Source of the DNA: Phoronis australis
Lineage: Eukaryota > Phoronida > Phoronidae
Reading direction: 5' to 3'
Assembly (NCBI GenBank): GCA_002633005.1
Contig: NMRA01000291.1
Location: forward strand, 1-64,000
DNA length: 64,000 nt
Shown here: positions 11,901-20,280 of the stretch, piece by piece
Position numbering within the stretch: the first letter of the stretch is position 1
How the letters are laid out: each line of letters opens with the position of its first letter
The notes under the pieces: model-generated
Database searches by the model: none
What the model saw: only the letters and a program-made list of their open reading frames with translations
Told to the model about the DNA's origin: nothing
Position numbers and translations under genes: made by a program

Positions 11901-14900
11901 ATTTTTGCTGCTTGAATTGGACATTTTCTAGTAAGAAAATTCCCAGCCCAACACAAGCAGTATATGTGGCAATCCCAAAGGAGCTTGAGAACACTCAGCT
12001 AACTGATGGCATGTGAAACATAACTTTACCTACTTAAGTGGAGCCTGGTTAATGTCATACCCTCGGTTTTAACATTAATTATGATAATAAGTGTGATATT
12101 CCATTACTGGGGCTTCGACTAGGTGGTGACCATAACCATTCTTATGAACTAATCATGCCAGAGAGTGGAGTCCCAGAGTAGACAGGCAACGACTGATTTT
12201 AGCCCCGGCACCGAGATCCGATAAGGGAAATGAATTTAAGATAAATTAGGTTATTGTTTAGACAGAACAGCGAAGGTAGAAATTCTCACATTAAGTGGAG
12301 GAGAATCAATTTTGCTGATTTTTAGTGAAAATATTCCGGAATATGACAATAATGCATATTATTTTACATGGGTTTAATGGGTAATGATTTGTTTTTCGAC
12401 ATTTCAGGACAGTAACCAGGATATTTAATCATACGGTATGAAATTAAGTGGGCTCCACTGCAGTACAGTAACATCATTAGGCCTCGTGATTTAAACTTAC
12501 CAAGACAGGCCAGTTAGGCTTTCTGTTGCTGTTCTTTGTGGTCGTGGTCGTGGCCGTGGCCGTGGCCGCTGGGCGTGGCTCAATAGGGGACTCAGTGCCG
12601 TTATTCTGTTGCTGAAACAAAGTGTACTGCTTGAATTTAAATGTGCCAATGCACAGGGTCTGACCTCTGCAATAATTATGTCAAAACATCCTGAGACTAA
12701 TCATACATTGACTTCAATGTCTAGAAAAAAATTAGCCAATTGATCTATATGTGTGATATGCCATTAAGCCACAGAGCCCACAACACCAGTTTTGAGTTTC
12801 TAATGTTTGACCTCTGTCCTCCAGATTAGGATAAAGCCATTAGCCATCACAATGAAGTACTGTACTGCTTAGCCTTCTAAATACACAAGTGTGAACTAAT
12901 AATCTTTGTTCTCTGACCTCTCGATCTACTGTATGAATTGCGACCTCTTACGGAGGGCAAAGCTAAGAGGTGCAATCAAGTAATGTTTGACCTCTGACCT
13001 CTTGACTTGTCTGTTTGACCTTCATAGCCTTGAGCAGCTGCTCCCTCAACATGGCCTCGTCTTCCTCCTCCTCCTGCGCCACTGTCACCAGGGCTTCAAG
13101 GCTTGGAGGGTCAGGAGGTGGGGGTGGTGGGGAACTTGGAGGACTCTATAAGGACAAGCAGAAATATTGGACTCGGTTCTAGAAACATACTTACTCAGTT
13201 AATGGGTGACTTTAAATTTACTAGGTGACATCTTCTCAAGCATTGCTCACGTTTCTATTTTTTGTCAATTCTGTTTGTATTGCTTGTGACAAACTTTCCT
13301 GAAGTCTTTCTTTTCAAGGCAATATTCCAGATACCCCTACAGGTTAACAGTGATGGCCAACAACAATACATCTTAAGACAAATTTGGTCCATACTTACCC
13401 CCATAGGTAACGGTGGGGGAGGAGGTGGGGGAGCATCAAATAAGAATTGGGGAGAAGGGAAGAACTCTTCTACCTGCAGGGGCTCTGGAAAATACGAAAG
13501 GAAGTGAAACAAAATATCGCAGTTAACAACCAACTGAATGCAACCAGTGAATATTCTACATAATAATTTCAATATTTAGACTGAAAAAAATGACACAGTT
13601 TATTGCTTTTAAGCAAGTGTTTAAAGTACTTTTTTCAAGCACAGGGTGTGCTCAGCAGAGCCAACTGAGAGGAACAGCCGATACTAGTCTTCACTATAAA
13701 GCAGAAAGAAAAACACTTTAAATGGGATCCTTTGTGTCTGTCGAGGAGCAAACTTTGAGGTTAATCTCACCCGGATCGCTGTCTATCTCCATTTCCACCT
13801 GGTCGTAATTATCAGTCATGGGAGGATGGTTTGGCTGCAATCACAAAATGAAGTCTTTATACTTTGAAGGATAACACGGTGTCAACAAAAACATACAACT
13901 CACCCTACTTATAAGTGTCTCAGTTTGTCTTCTCACAATCACAGGCGTCAGTATCAATAAACACTTATATCACATTATAGCTCTAATACACACCAATTCA
14001 AATATCCCCATACATAAGGAGCTAATTGCCCGGAACCAGTTTTCTAAACTGAATAATGGGTGTCCAACTGGTTCTCAAAATGCAGACAAGTTAAATCTGA
14101 TTCTTGGCCTTAAAGATACTCTGTCTGCTTCTTTTCCATTAAAAACTTCATGACAGGAATTTCTCCACAAATGATACTCTTTCAATACATAATAAAATGA
14201 TTTCAAATTAACCAATATAATGTCTAAATTTTTAGTTGTGCACTAATAAAATGGCTGTCACAGATGAACTGCATTGAATTTCAGTTCTTATGACTTGACA
14301 GTAAAAAAAACAAAATACAAGCATGACTGGAATTCATGAAATGTTCCTCTTGTAAAGGTGTCTCTTGGTTGACGAGACTCTATCTGCATTCTGAGCTAAT
14401 GAAAATAGTATGGACTCTTAAAATTCTCCAAACTCATTTCTCTCTTAGGACGAGGACCAGTCTCAATGATTAAGGAGTGCTTTAACAAAGAACTTAGAAC
14501 AAATTTGCTAAGGTCCTTAGGAAATAAAATCTCACCAAGACAGAACACGAACTTCGAGTTTGCATACCCGAAGGATGAAGAACAGCAGATCTCACACTTG
14601 AAGCTCTGTATTACCTTAGTATAGCCACTTGGGGTTCTGTTAGTATAACCAATCAGCTGCATGAATCTTTCGTACTGTTCATTGGGGTCGTCCAGCAGAA
14701 GGATTTCATTGCTTTCTTGCCTTCGTCGCTCCTGGGCTCGCTCTCGCTGACCCCTGCCGACAGCAGGCGAGTCACGTGACCTGTTCCGACTAGCACGACG
14801 CCTGCGAGATGACCGACTGCCACTGCTAGCATCAACATCTGAAAGTTTGACCAAAAATTAATTTGGCAAGGAAATGATTTAAAAGACGTTTCTCCACAGT

Positions 14901-17900
14901 TAAAGCATACGGTTTTGAGTATGCAACTTCAGCTGGTGAAGAGATGGACCGTATATTAACTAATCTATGATAACACACATCTCATATGCAAATAACTGCT
15001 TGCAACCTCCAGTTGATCAAGAAATTTTATAATAAATGTTAAGTTTCACATCTCCAGTAGGTCTATTCAAGATACTCATAACAGTTCACTTCTTACAATG
15101 AACAACTCAACCGCACAGCATAAACCTGATGAAACTTTTCCATTTCAAAGACACATACCTTTATTAACATTTTGTGCTGTGCGCTGCTTGCGCTCTAACT
15201 CTTCCGTAGAAAGTTTTATTTGTGTCTTTGCTGCTGACGCCAGCGCCACCAGACGGAGCTTCAACTCATCATATTCATCCTCGTCTTCGTCATTCTGCTG
15301 AGCCTAAAATTTACAAGTGAATGTTTGTAATATGACGAATGTTTTTACTGTGGTGGCATTGGTATAAGTTTCGAAACTGAACAATGACAATAATATTGAT
15401 AACTTTAGTATTCTACAATATACAGTACACACCAAAAGTATTCAGACAAAATAATCTGAAATTCCTCATTATGACAGTTGGGCGGAGGCCAAACTCATAG
15501 TCAGTGTAGCCTTCCCTCATGACTGAAAATGAAAGATAATTTACAGGAAATATAGTAAGATGGCTAAGCCATCATGTAATTAGAATTTTGCCATTGTAAC
15601 AGTCATTTACAATCATTTTTGCTGTTAACCTCAGACTTACCTTTCATGACGAGTGAAACGTTATTTTGTCAGATTACATTTTTAAAGTACGAGAATAATA
15701 AAACCTCAAGATCAAAATGCTATCACAAGAAGTTGATAAGAGGCACTATTGATGAAATCAGCCAAAATGTTTTTTACACTACAGAAATGCTTAAAATGTA
15801 TCCAATTCTAGGCATTCTCCTTAAAATAAAGTTGTTTTTTCGCACTCATTTCCCACAAGATCGTTTTTTCTCATTCACCCCAGTATTTATTTTCTTATGA
15901 TCTATAATTCTTTATGTAACTATTACACATTTTATTTAAGACCACATACAAAACAAATAAATTCTCGCCTCCCCCACTGATCGCTCTCCCATGCCATGAG
16001 GTACGAAATAGCGGCATACCTCTAGATAGGAAAGGCAGGTCAGCAGCCTCGATTTCACTCCTATGGAGATTCACATAGCATTTGTTGTCTGAGTACTTTA
16101 TCTTATATCATATTTAAGTCACGTTGGGAAAGTATTACTGCTGTGCCGTGGACTACAATGCTGATTCAAGGAAGCTGGATAAGCGGTCATGGATCCGGGA
16201 CTTCACATTTTACCCCCTTCCCGATGGTTCTGAAGGACGAAAGACATGAAAATGTGTAGTCGTTTGCACAGTGCCACTGCTGTACAATCGCTACAATCTT
16301 ACCTCAAGGCAGAGAAGACCAGTACTCGGTGGAGTCCAGAATACAGGAATTGGAGCTTGTTTAAGGCCCTGAGAAGAATTTTACAGCCTGGCACTTATTA
16401 AACGTAGGACTACAGACTGTTAGTACACTACATCTGGGTGCCACGGTGGTTCAATAGGAAAGAAATGTTGGTAATACTCATTTAAAAGGGTCTCGCATTC
16501 TGAGAATTAGTTTCCTCCACTAAATAGCAGATATCAAATAGGTTCTCAAAATACAAAGACCTTATAACTGACAAGTGCCGCCTTCATAAAAACCAATCAA
16601 CAATTCATATGAAGACACATCAGCTAGGAAAACAGAATTGCATACATGACAAGAGATTGCTGCTTGCGAGAATCACCATCCAGTTGACGAAAAAGGGACT
16701 GCCTACTCTGATTTGAACTTCTCTAGGCGCCATTTGAAAAAGGCTGCCATTCAGTGATTACCAGACTTTTTTCCACTGAGGTGCTAACATCACGTATCCC
16801 ATAATCCCAATAGCGCTCAGTACGAGCGGAAATGGAGGTAATTGTAGAGGGAATGGAATAGTCTATACCTGAGTGTTCTCTTCTGTGTTGGTCTCATGCA
16901 CATCTTCATTTTGCACATTGGTTCCCAGTATCTGACCTGTTTGCTCCTCTTCCTTTTTAATCAGATCTAGCTTTGCTTGAATTGTCTTATACTGGGCCAG
17001 CAATTCATCGTAGTCATTGACATCGTCTACGCTGTTCTTACTCTCAGCTGAGATATTTGTGTTAAGGATAGAAAATACCACAGCACAACAGAGCAGTAAC
17101 AAAGGGGAGCATATGGTTCAAAACGAGACGCCTGGAGTCAGATGTACAATAGGAATTATTAAGATAATTGAGAAATGCTTTCGCAGACAGTAGTGATGAA
17201 ATGGCAAAAAACAAGGAATTAATTTTTAACCCCCTACTTGATATGTTGGCCATCAATCATTTCAACAATATACAGTTAAACATTGGTTTATTTAAACTAC
17301 CAAATATTGCTTCAACATAAACTTGACTGTAATAGTCAAAGTTCTTGCTAAGGGTATGCACTTAAAAAGCAAATAAGGGAAGTCATCACTTGAGCACAGG
17401 TGTACAAAAACCAAATGTGTTATATTTCAGGGTTGAGTATCTATCCCAATTACAAAGCCACTGCATCCTTGCCGGCCACATTAAAGAGAAGATTGAAATA
17501 AAACACTAACAGAACTGTCTGGTGGTCACCAAACAGTATGCACCGAGTCAGTTCCATACAGCCAAATCGCATAAAGAAGGTCATGATTAATAAAAGTTCC
17601 TTGCTATATTGTTCCATGCTACAAGTAACGAATTACCTATATTGCATAAAATTTGATTTGGCTATAAAACGAACATCGCTAACAGTGAACACTTTAGACG
17701 TAACTCGGGAGTGTTCGTAAAAATGCAGTTCGACTGTACTGGTGTGGACAAAGACCTTCATAATTTAATAAACAAATAAAATTAGAAAACCCTCAAACAC
17801 TATCTGACGATACGTTAATATGTTAATTAGCTGAACTCGAAAAACCAGCATTTCTTGGTCGAAACATGAGGTAGTACTTAGAATAAGGAGAACCAACCAC

Positions 17901-19192
17901 AGCATTACTCATCCTCCATTGTGTTTGGTGTTAAAACATATTGCTGCTCGTTTTTTCATGGTTTATAGTATAATCAAGAATGATGAGGCACTCCATTTGT
18001 GGTAGACGACTTAATATTTAAACACACTATGGCTCATTTCACTTTTCCGTGGGCCATCAGAGAAGCTTGGATATGGCACAAGTTTGTACAAGAAACTATC
18101 ATGTTGGTGGCCATGACACACTAGCACTGGGTACGTTCACACATCGAGCTCATGTCCATGGAGCTAAGAAACTTTCACTTGAAGTTACTTTTCGTCTATC
18201 TTCTCATTTTAGGATATTAACTTCGCGATTGTGATATGCAGTGCCTATAAAGTAAACTTAAGTGATGCTGACAATGTAACAATTTGTCAAAACAAGGTAA
18301 ATGGTGGTTTTAAGGCCGAGTCTAGACTAAATCATTTTGAGATCGAAAAAGGCTGGAGCACTTAAGGACATGAACAAAAATAACAAACACTGCTGACATG
18401 CCAGCTTTAGGGCCTTTGCAGATATTTTTCTTTGAAAACTAACACTGAAGCTGAGTCGAGAAAAACAAAAATAACCTGTCATTGGTTAGTTAATTTCATA
18501 AAACGTGTATATTGTCAGTTGGTTACTAGTGCTGTACATTTGATTAGTCATCTGGAATTTGTACACTTAGTGTATCAACAAGTATATCAAAATCATGGTA
18601 AGCGAATTAGAATCTTGGTAAGGAATATAACAAGCAGTTTTATGAGCATAAATGGCCTAACTTGATTTTTGGTTTTAGGGCAAAATGCAGCATTAAGTTT
18701 AGCTTGCCAATAATCACCGATAGACACAAATAACTAAATGATACAGGAAATGGAGCCTTTATCTCTTCTTTTTCGTCTCACAGCTGTTCCATAAACATTA
18801 GAGTGAGCACTAGTCCGTTGCACCCTTCTTCGATCATTCGAGTTGTTGGGTGGATATTCTCTGAGTTTTGCTCTTCGAGGTGGAAGTACTGTTCTTTTAT
18901 TGCTATGCCGGTTGGTGGAAGGCAAACGGTGGCGCCTGTTGCCATCTGGACCGTAATCATTTCTATACCAGTTGCGTGAAGATGGAGTCTGAGCTCTTTG
19001 TCTAGAATTCGAACGTTGCCTTTGGATTTGACGTGACCGACTGCTAGAGGAGGACGGAAATTCATCTAAAAGAGAGGGAATAACTTTCCGGGGAGCCATT
19101 CCATCAGAACCATCTAAAGTTAAATCTATGATCTCTCCGTCGTCCGATATTTCACCATCTTCTCTGCTTTGCTGAGAATCAGTCGCCATCAT
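2778..19192 (-). CDS. ZFC3H1: ZFC3H1 (zinc finger C3H1 domain protein), 5' half, 18 exons
   Basis: Eighteen minus-strand exons join with compatible phases into about 1,069 codons. Landmarks match vertebrate ZFC3H1 in order: an EDGEISDDGE N-terminus; DYDELLAQYKTIQAKLDLI; LKLRLVALASAAKTQ; NEQYERFMQLIG; a Pro-rich stretch; EDEAMLREQLLKAM; a Ser/Asp-rich segment before GGLDSFLKSARESVE; a coiled coil with RQQLIAAEKLVNANKQYIHK; a basic coiled coil with LRLQKLEREFAEKIRKLKE; and the zinc finger CRFDLMGSCNDDKCPWQH. The family bridges the helicase MTR4 and nuclear poly(A)-binding protein to send polyadenylated nuclear RNA to the exosome (PAXT). Human ZFC3H1 has about 1,990 residues, so the HAT-repeat C-terminal half is missing here, presumably left of the window. 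No in-frame stop was met in the chain. Identity is firm; exon 1 and exon 7 ends are ambiguous. Confidence 0.95.
3580..3614. repeat. Short perfect-loop hairpin
   Basis: ACTTGGTGGAATTC and GAATTCCGCCAAGT form 14-bp arms (one G-T type mismatch) around a 3-base loop. It sits at the left edge of a repeat-rich stretch and may be a transposon end. Confidence 0.7.
3630..4480. repeat. Degenerate interspersed repeat within a ZFC3H1 intron
   Basis: Contains reiterated blocks of the type TTTTCACGAAATTTG, AAGATGGCG/AAATGGTGG and TTTCGAAAATTTT. The 'GATTTTCA(C/T)GAAATTTG' phrase recurs in the 54.7-55.7 kb element, suggesting a shared repeat family. No convincing ORF. Confidence 0.5.
4828..4936. mobile_element. 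Palindromic 109-bp MITE, copy 1
   Basis: Ends GGTAATGATCAGAT and (inverse) GGCAATAGTCTGAT; core ends in AACTGGTTCTCAAAAC. Same layout as the copies at 14.0, 16.5, 39.3, 43.0 and 53.8 kb. Lies in the intron just downstream of ZFC3H1 exon 17. Confidence 0.75.
5015..5133 (-). CDS. ZFC3H1: ZFC3H1 exon 17
   Basis: Completes the finger (Trp-Gln-His) and continues AGMKMKDLDVLVDFLSYDPA, equivalent to the vertebrate YTLSRKQLFQDILSYN helix. Ends MEKSL with donor TTGG|GTAGGT, phase 1. Confidence 0.94.
5529..5648 (-). CDS. ZFC3H1: ZFC3H1 exon 16 (CCCH zinc finger)
   Basis: Encodes RFSQHYRGKISSRTYANKI and then CRFDLMGSCNDDKCPW. The finger has spacing C-x7-C-x4-C-x3-H, with the His supplied by exon 17 (WQH). 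All four ligands are present and the surrounding residues are close to the vertebrate CRFDLTGTCNDDDCQWQH. Located at about residues 940-960 of the partial protein. Confidence 0.96.
6328..6434 (-). CDS. ZFC3H1: ZFC3H1 exon 15
   Basis: Encodes ISNSVIDSLFGESRAAA then FQKYNSSLNHFKAYR, matching the vertebrate FRPYHSPLLVFKSYRF segment just before the zinc finger. Phase 0 in, phase 2 out, donor TCG|GTAGGT. Confidence 0.93.
6992..7130. repeat. 27-bp tandem array at the exon 14 donor
   Basis: Five units of a 27-bp sequence (AATTGCTCATATCATAAGCA plus ACAACCT). The last unit ends exactly at the 5' splice site of ZFC3H1 exon 14. On the gene strand each unit starts TTATGATATGAG, whereas the real donor reads GTATGATATGAG. 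Confidence 0.97.
7131..7670 (-). CDS. ZFC3H1: ZFC3H1 exon 14 (largest exon)
   Basis: 180 codons, phase 0 at both ends. It opens with a basic segment, then the coiled coil EKEKLRLQKLEREFAEKIRK, matching MEKRRLQKLEYEYALKIQKL in vertebrates. A Ser/Asp-containing linker follows and the exon ends with a Leu-rich segment (IKLPELNVRNNIETLLKERT). The donor GAG|GTATGA directly abuts a 27-bp tandem array. Confidence 0.95.
7769..7873 (-). CDS. ZFC3H1: ZFC3H1 exon 13
   Basis: A 35-codon exon encoding IAREKINFPLLEGGLPND followed by a Ser/Asn linker. Bounded by CTTTTAG and GTA|GTGAGT, phase 0 at both ends. Not conserved enough to match to the vertebrate protein on its own; supported by splice sites, phase and position. 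Confidence 0.75.
8994..9152 (-). CDS. ZFC3H1: ZFC3H1 exon 12
   Basis: Continues the coiled coil (ALEFKQATDKKSKVVKDLQS) and then a Lys/Pro-rich linker. 53 codons, phase 0 at both ends. Acceptor TTTTTAG, donor AAAA|GTAAGG. Confidence 0.88.
9329..9459. mobile_element. Short MITE with GTGGCGGATTTAG ends
   Basis: Starts CAGTGGCGGATTTAGAGGGG and ends with its near inverse (CCCCTAAATC, then AATCCGCCCCTG). It is flanked on both sides by ACTTG, probably a target-site duplication. Related truncated copies lie near 33.7 and 36.1 kb. In an intron of ZFC3H1. Confidence 0.75.
10344..10518 (-). CDS. ZFC3H1: ZFC3H1 exon 11 (coiled coil)
   Basis: Encodes a heptad-like helix with MLRTTEERVEMLRQQLIAAE and KLVNANKQYIHKLERQ. 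The vertebrate counterpart reads LTEQLQATEKILNVNRMFLK. Completes the Arg codon from exon 10; phase 0 out, donor CAG|GTAACA. Confidence 0.95.
11022..11158 (-). CDS. ZFC3H1: ZFC3H1 exon 10
   Basis: Encodes a Lys/Glu-rich linker (KKLEEKENSGESNAGKAEDG, then RLEQKFVKER) leading into the coiled coil. Phase 0 in, phase 2 out; donor AAAG|GTGAGT. Confidence 0.88.
11344..11487 (-). CDS. ZFC3H1: ZFC3H1 exon 9
   Basis: Encodes HPTVVIPLGDDSEDSAEED and then GLLGGLDSFLKSARESVE. This matches the vertebrate block with VVVTLNDSDDSESDGE followed by FGGLESMIKEARR, one of the most diagnostic blocks for the gene. Phase 0 at both ends, donor GAG|GTAAGA. Confidence 0.95.
12501..12611 (-). CDS. ZFC3H1: ZFC3H1 exon 8 (coding hexanucleotide repeat)
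   Basis: A 37-codon exon, phase 0 at both ends, with acceptor TTTCAG and donor CTTG|GTAAGT. It includes an Ala/Thr run (AATATATTTT) encoded by an imperfect GCCACG/ACCACG hexamer repeat, then KNSNRKPNWPVL. The repeat is likely to vary in length between alleles without shifting the frame. Confidence 0.85.
13020..13145 (-). CDS. ZFC3H1: ZFC3H1 exon 7
   Basis: Encodes SPPSSPPPPPPDPPSLEAL and then EEEEDEAMLREQLLKAMK, matching the vertebrate EEEMLLREELLKSL helix. The donor is not certain. AAG|GTCAAA at 13019 is used here; GAG|GTCAGA at 12998 would add seven in-frame residues. Both keep phase 0. The stretch just downstream repeats AGGTCA several times, which multiplies donor-like sites. Confidence 0.85.
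13399..13484 (-). CDS. ZFC3H1: ZFC3H1 exon 6 (Pro-rich)
   Basis: Encodes EPLQVEEFFPSPQFLFDAP and a run of seven prolines, then LPMG. This corresponds to the Pro-rich linker of the family and is probably disordered. Phase 1 in, phase 0 out, with a good GGG|GTAAGT donor. Confidence 0.88.
13771..13834 (-). CDS. ZFC3H1: ZFC3H1 exon 5
   Basis: A 64-nt exon encoding PNHPPMTDNYDQVEMEIDSD, matching the vertebrate DNYDEVAMDTDSE segment. Phase 0 in, phase 1 out. Acceptor GATTGCAG, donor CCGG|GTGAGA. Confidence 0.88.
14015..14109. mobile_element. Palindromic MITE, copy 2 (left arm decayed)
   Basis: Core reads GGAACCAGTTTTCTAAACTG then AACTGGTTCTCAAAATGCAG. The outer left arm is degenerate, the right ends near ATTCTTGGCC. 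In the intron between ZFC3H1 exons 4 and 5. Confidence 0.65.
14615..14838 (-). CDS. ZFC3H1: ZFC3H1 exon 4
   Basis: Begins two bases into the Asp codon completed from exon 3. It encodes a Ser/Arg-rich run (SGSRSSRRRRASRNRSRDS), a Gln/Glu/Arg-rich helix and NEQYERFMQLIG, matching the vertebrate EEQYNRFMKLVG motif. Donor ACTAAG|GTAATA at 14614. Confidence 0.92.
15159..15303 (-). CDS. ZFC3H1: ZFC3H1 exon 3
   Basis: Phase 0 in, phase 1 out. It encodes an acidic NDEDEDEYDE stretch then LKLRLVALASAAKTQIKL, the conserved 'LRLxALxSAxKK' helix of the family. Acceptor ATTTTAG, donor AAAG|GTATGT. Confidence 0.92.
16470..16578. mobile_element. Palindromic 109-bp MITE, copy 3
   Basis: Begins GGTAATACTCATTTAAAAG; core GCATTCTGAGAATTAG ... 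ATAGGTTCTCAAAATACAAA; right end near ACAAGTGCC. More diverged than the other copies. In the intron between ZFC3H1 exons 2 and 3. Confidence 0.65.
16869..17047 (-). CDS. ZFC3H1: ZFC3H1 exon 2
   Basis: Encodes an acidic segment with DYDELLAQYKTIQAKLDLI followed by KKEEEQTG. It aligns by eye with the FEDLLLKYKQIQLELECI region of the vertebrate protein, a short amphipathic helix. The acceptor is ATCTCAG and the donor is CAG|GTATAG. An alternative acceptor 5 bp further in would start the exon at 17042. Confidence 0.88.
18745..19192 (-). CDS. ZFC3H1: ZFC3H1 exon 1 (start codon)
   Basis: Starts with two consecutive ATGs (19192 and 19189); the second has the better Kozak context. It encodes about 149 residues: an acidic opening with DGEISDDGEIIDLTLDG, then Ser/Arg-rich disordered sequence (SSSSSRSRQIQRQRSN, and RRRRR-like clusters). 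The EDGEISDD motif is shared with vertebrate ZFC3H1. The 3' end is uncertain. A weak GTATCA donor at 18744 gives phase 1 and suits the acceptor at 17048. A stronger GTGAGA donor ending the exon at 18782 gives phase 0 and would need the alternative acceptor at 17043. Confidence 0.85.
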
Positions 19193-20280
19193 TGTGTAAC
19201 AGTTTACTAGTCACCCTTTGATTCTCAATTCCTCATTTTCTCTGAAATGGCTGAACGGAAATGCGAGCGCCCTCTTTTGAATGTGTCATTTTTCTTGTTT
19301 CCGATTCCGGTACAGTTGTTTTCGGAAAGGTTGGTGCGTGAGCAGACGATTTTTTCTGCTGAAACCTCTGACATATTTCTTCCCCTCCTGGAAGACTAGT
19401 GGTGGATTAACGAGTTTCACTTTCGTCTGATTTGGTAAACTTTTTCAAAGGTAAAAGCTATCCTTGAAAATTTCTGTTATCTGTGAGTGTGAAATGAGTG
19501 TTTTTTATCTGTCTCAGCGGACTCGGTCTGCCGCTCAACCTCCTCAGCCCAGTCTTGGGCCTTGGCTTGGCGGCACCGTGTAACCTGAGGTTTTGTATAA
19601 TTCCCACTGTCGTCAAGAGGCCTGTTTGTCGGAGATTCTGATCTAGGGTTTTATTATTGTCTTGATTACCACAGTAGCGATAGCATCACTACCGTCCGGG
19701 AATAAAACACCGGCTGTTTAGACTGGCAGTTGTAGAGTTCATTACCTTTCACGACAAGAAAAATCTAGCCAGTCCAAAATCACGTGTTCTCATTTAAATT
19801 ATAGTACAATATCTCACATAATCTCATGAAGTCTAGCTTTTTAGCCAGGAAAGTTTTAAATTAAAGTTAGCTAAAATGATTCCGGGGTACCATTATTAAC
19901 CATTATTTGGTTCTGGCACCCGTTAATGAATGTTTTTAGTAACTCTTTGAACCGAGTGGTAGATAATTGGTCTGTGAGTTGTGATGTCGAACAAACGAGC
20001 ACTGGATGGGAATACTTATCAGTGGACTGTAATGACATCTGGATTAGCCTTCATTTCAGGTTAGGGTTGTTGTCTTGACCTTTTATAATGTTTAATTTTT
20101 TGTGGTCGCATTGTGTACCATTCTCCTGGAGTGTAAAAATCAAGAAATTTCCACTATCACGATCTAATTATAGATTATAGACAACAGATTCGCAACTCGG
20201 ACATTTTCTAGAGGAGGTGCAACTCTCCTAATTTATCTGTTTCAGTTTCCGGTTACTGTATTGTGACAGGAAATTCTCTC
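19193..20280. promoter_or_regulatory. Upstream region of ZFC3H1 (probable promoter and 5' UTR)
   Basis: Lies directly before the ZFC3H1 start codons. It is less AT-rich than its surroundings around 19.24-19.70 kb, with several CpGs. No TATA box in a convincing position. A donor-like CAAAG|GTAAAA at about 19450 on the plus strand could end a non-coding first exon of the divergent PET-LIM gene, making this a shared promoter; that is inference. Confidence 0.3.
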
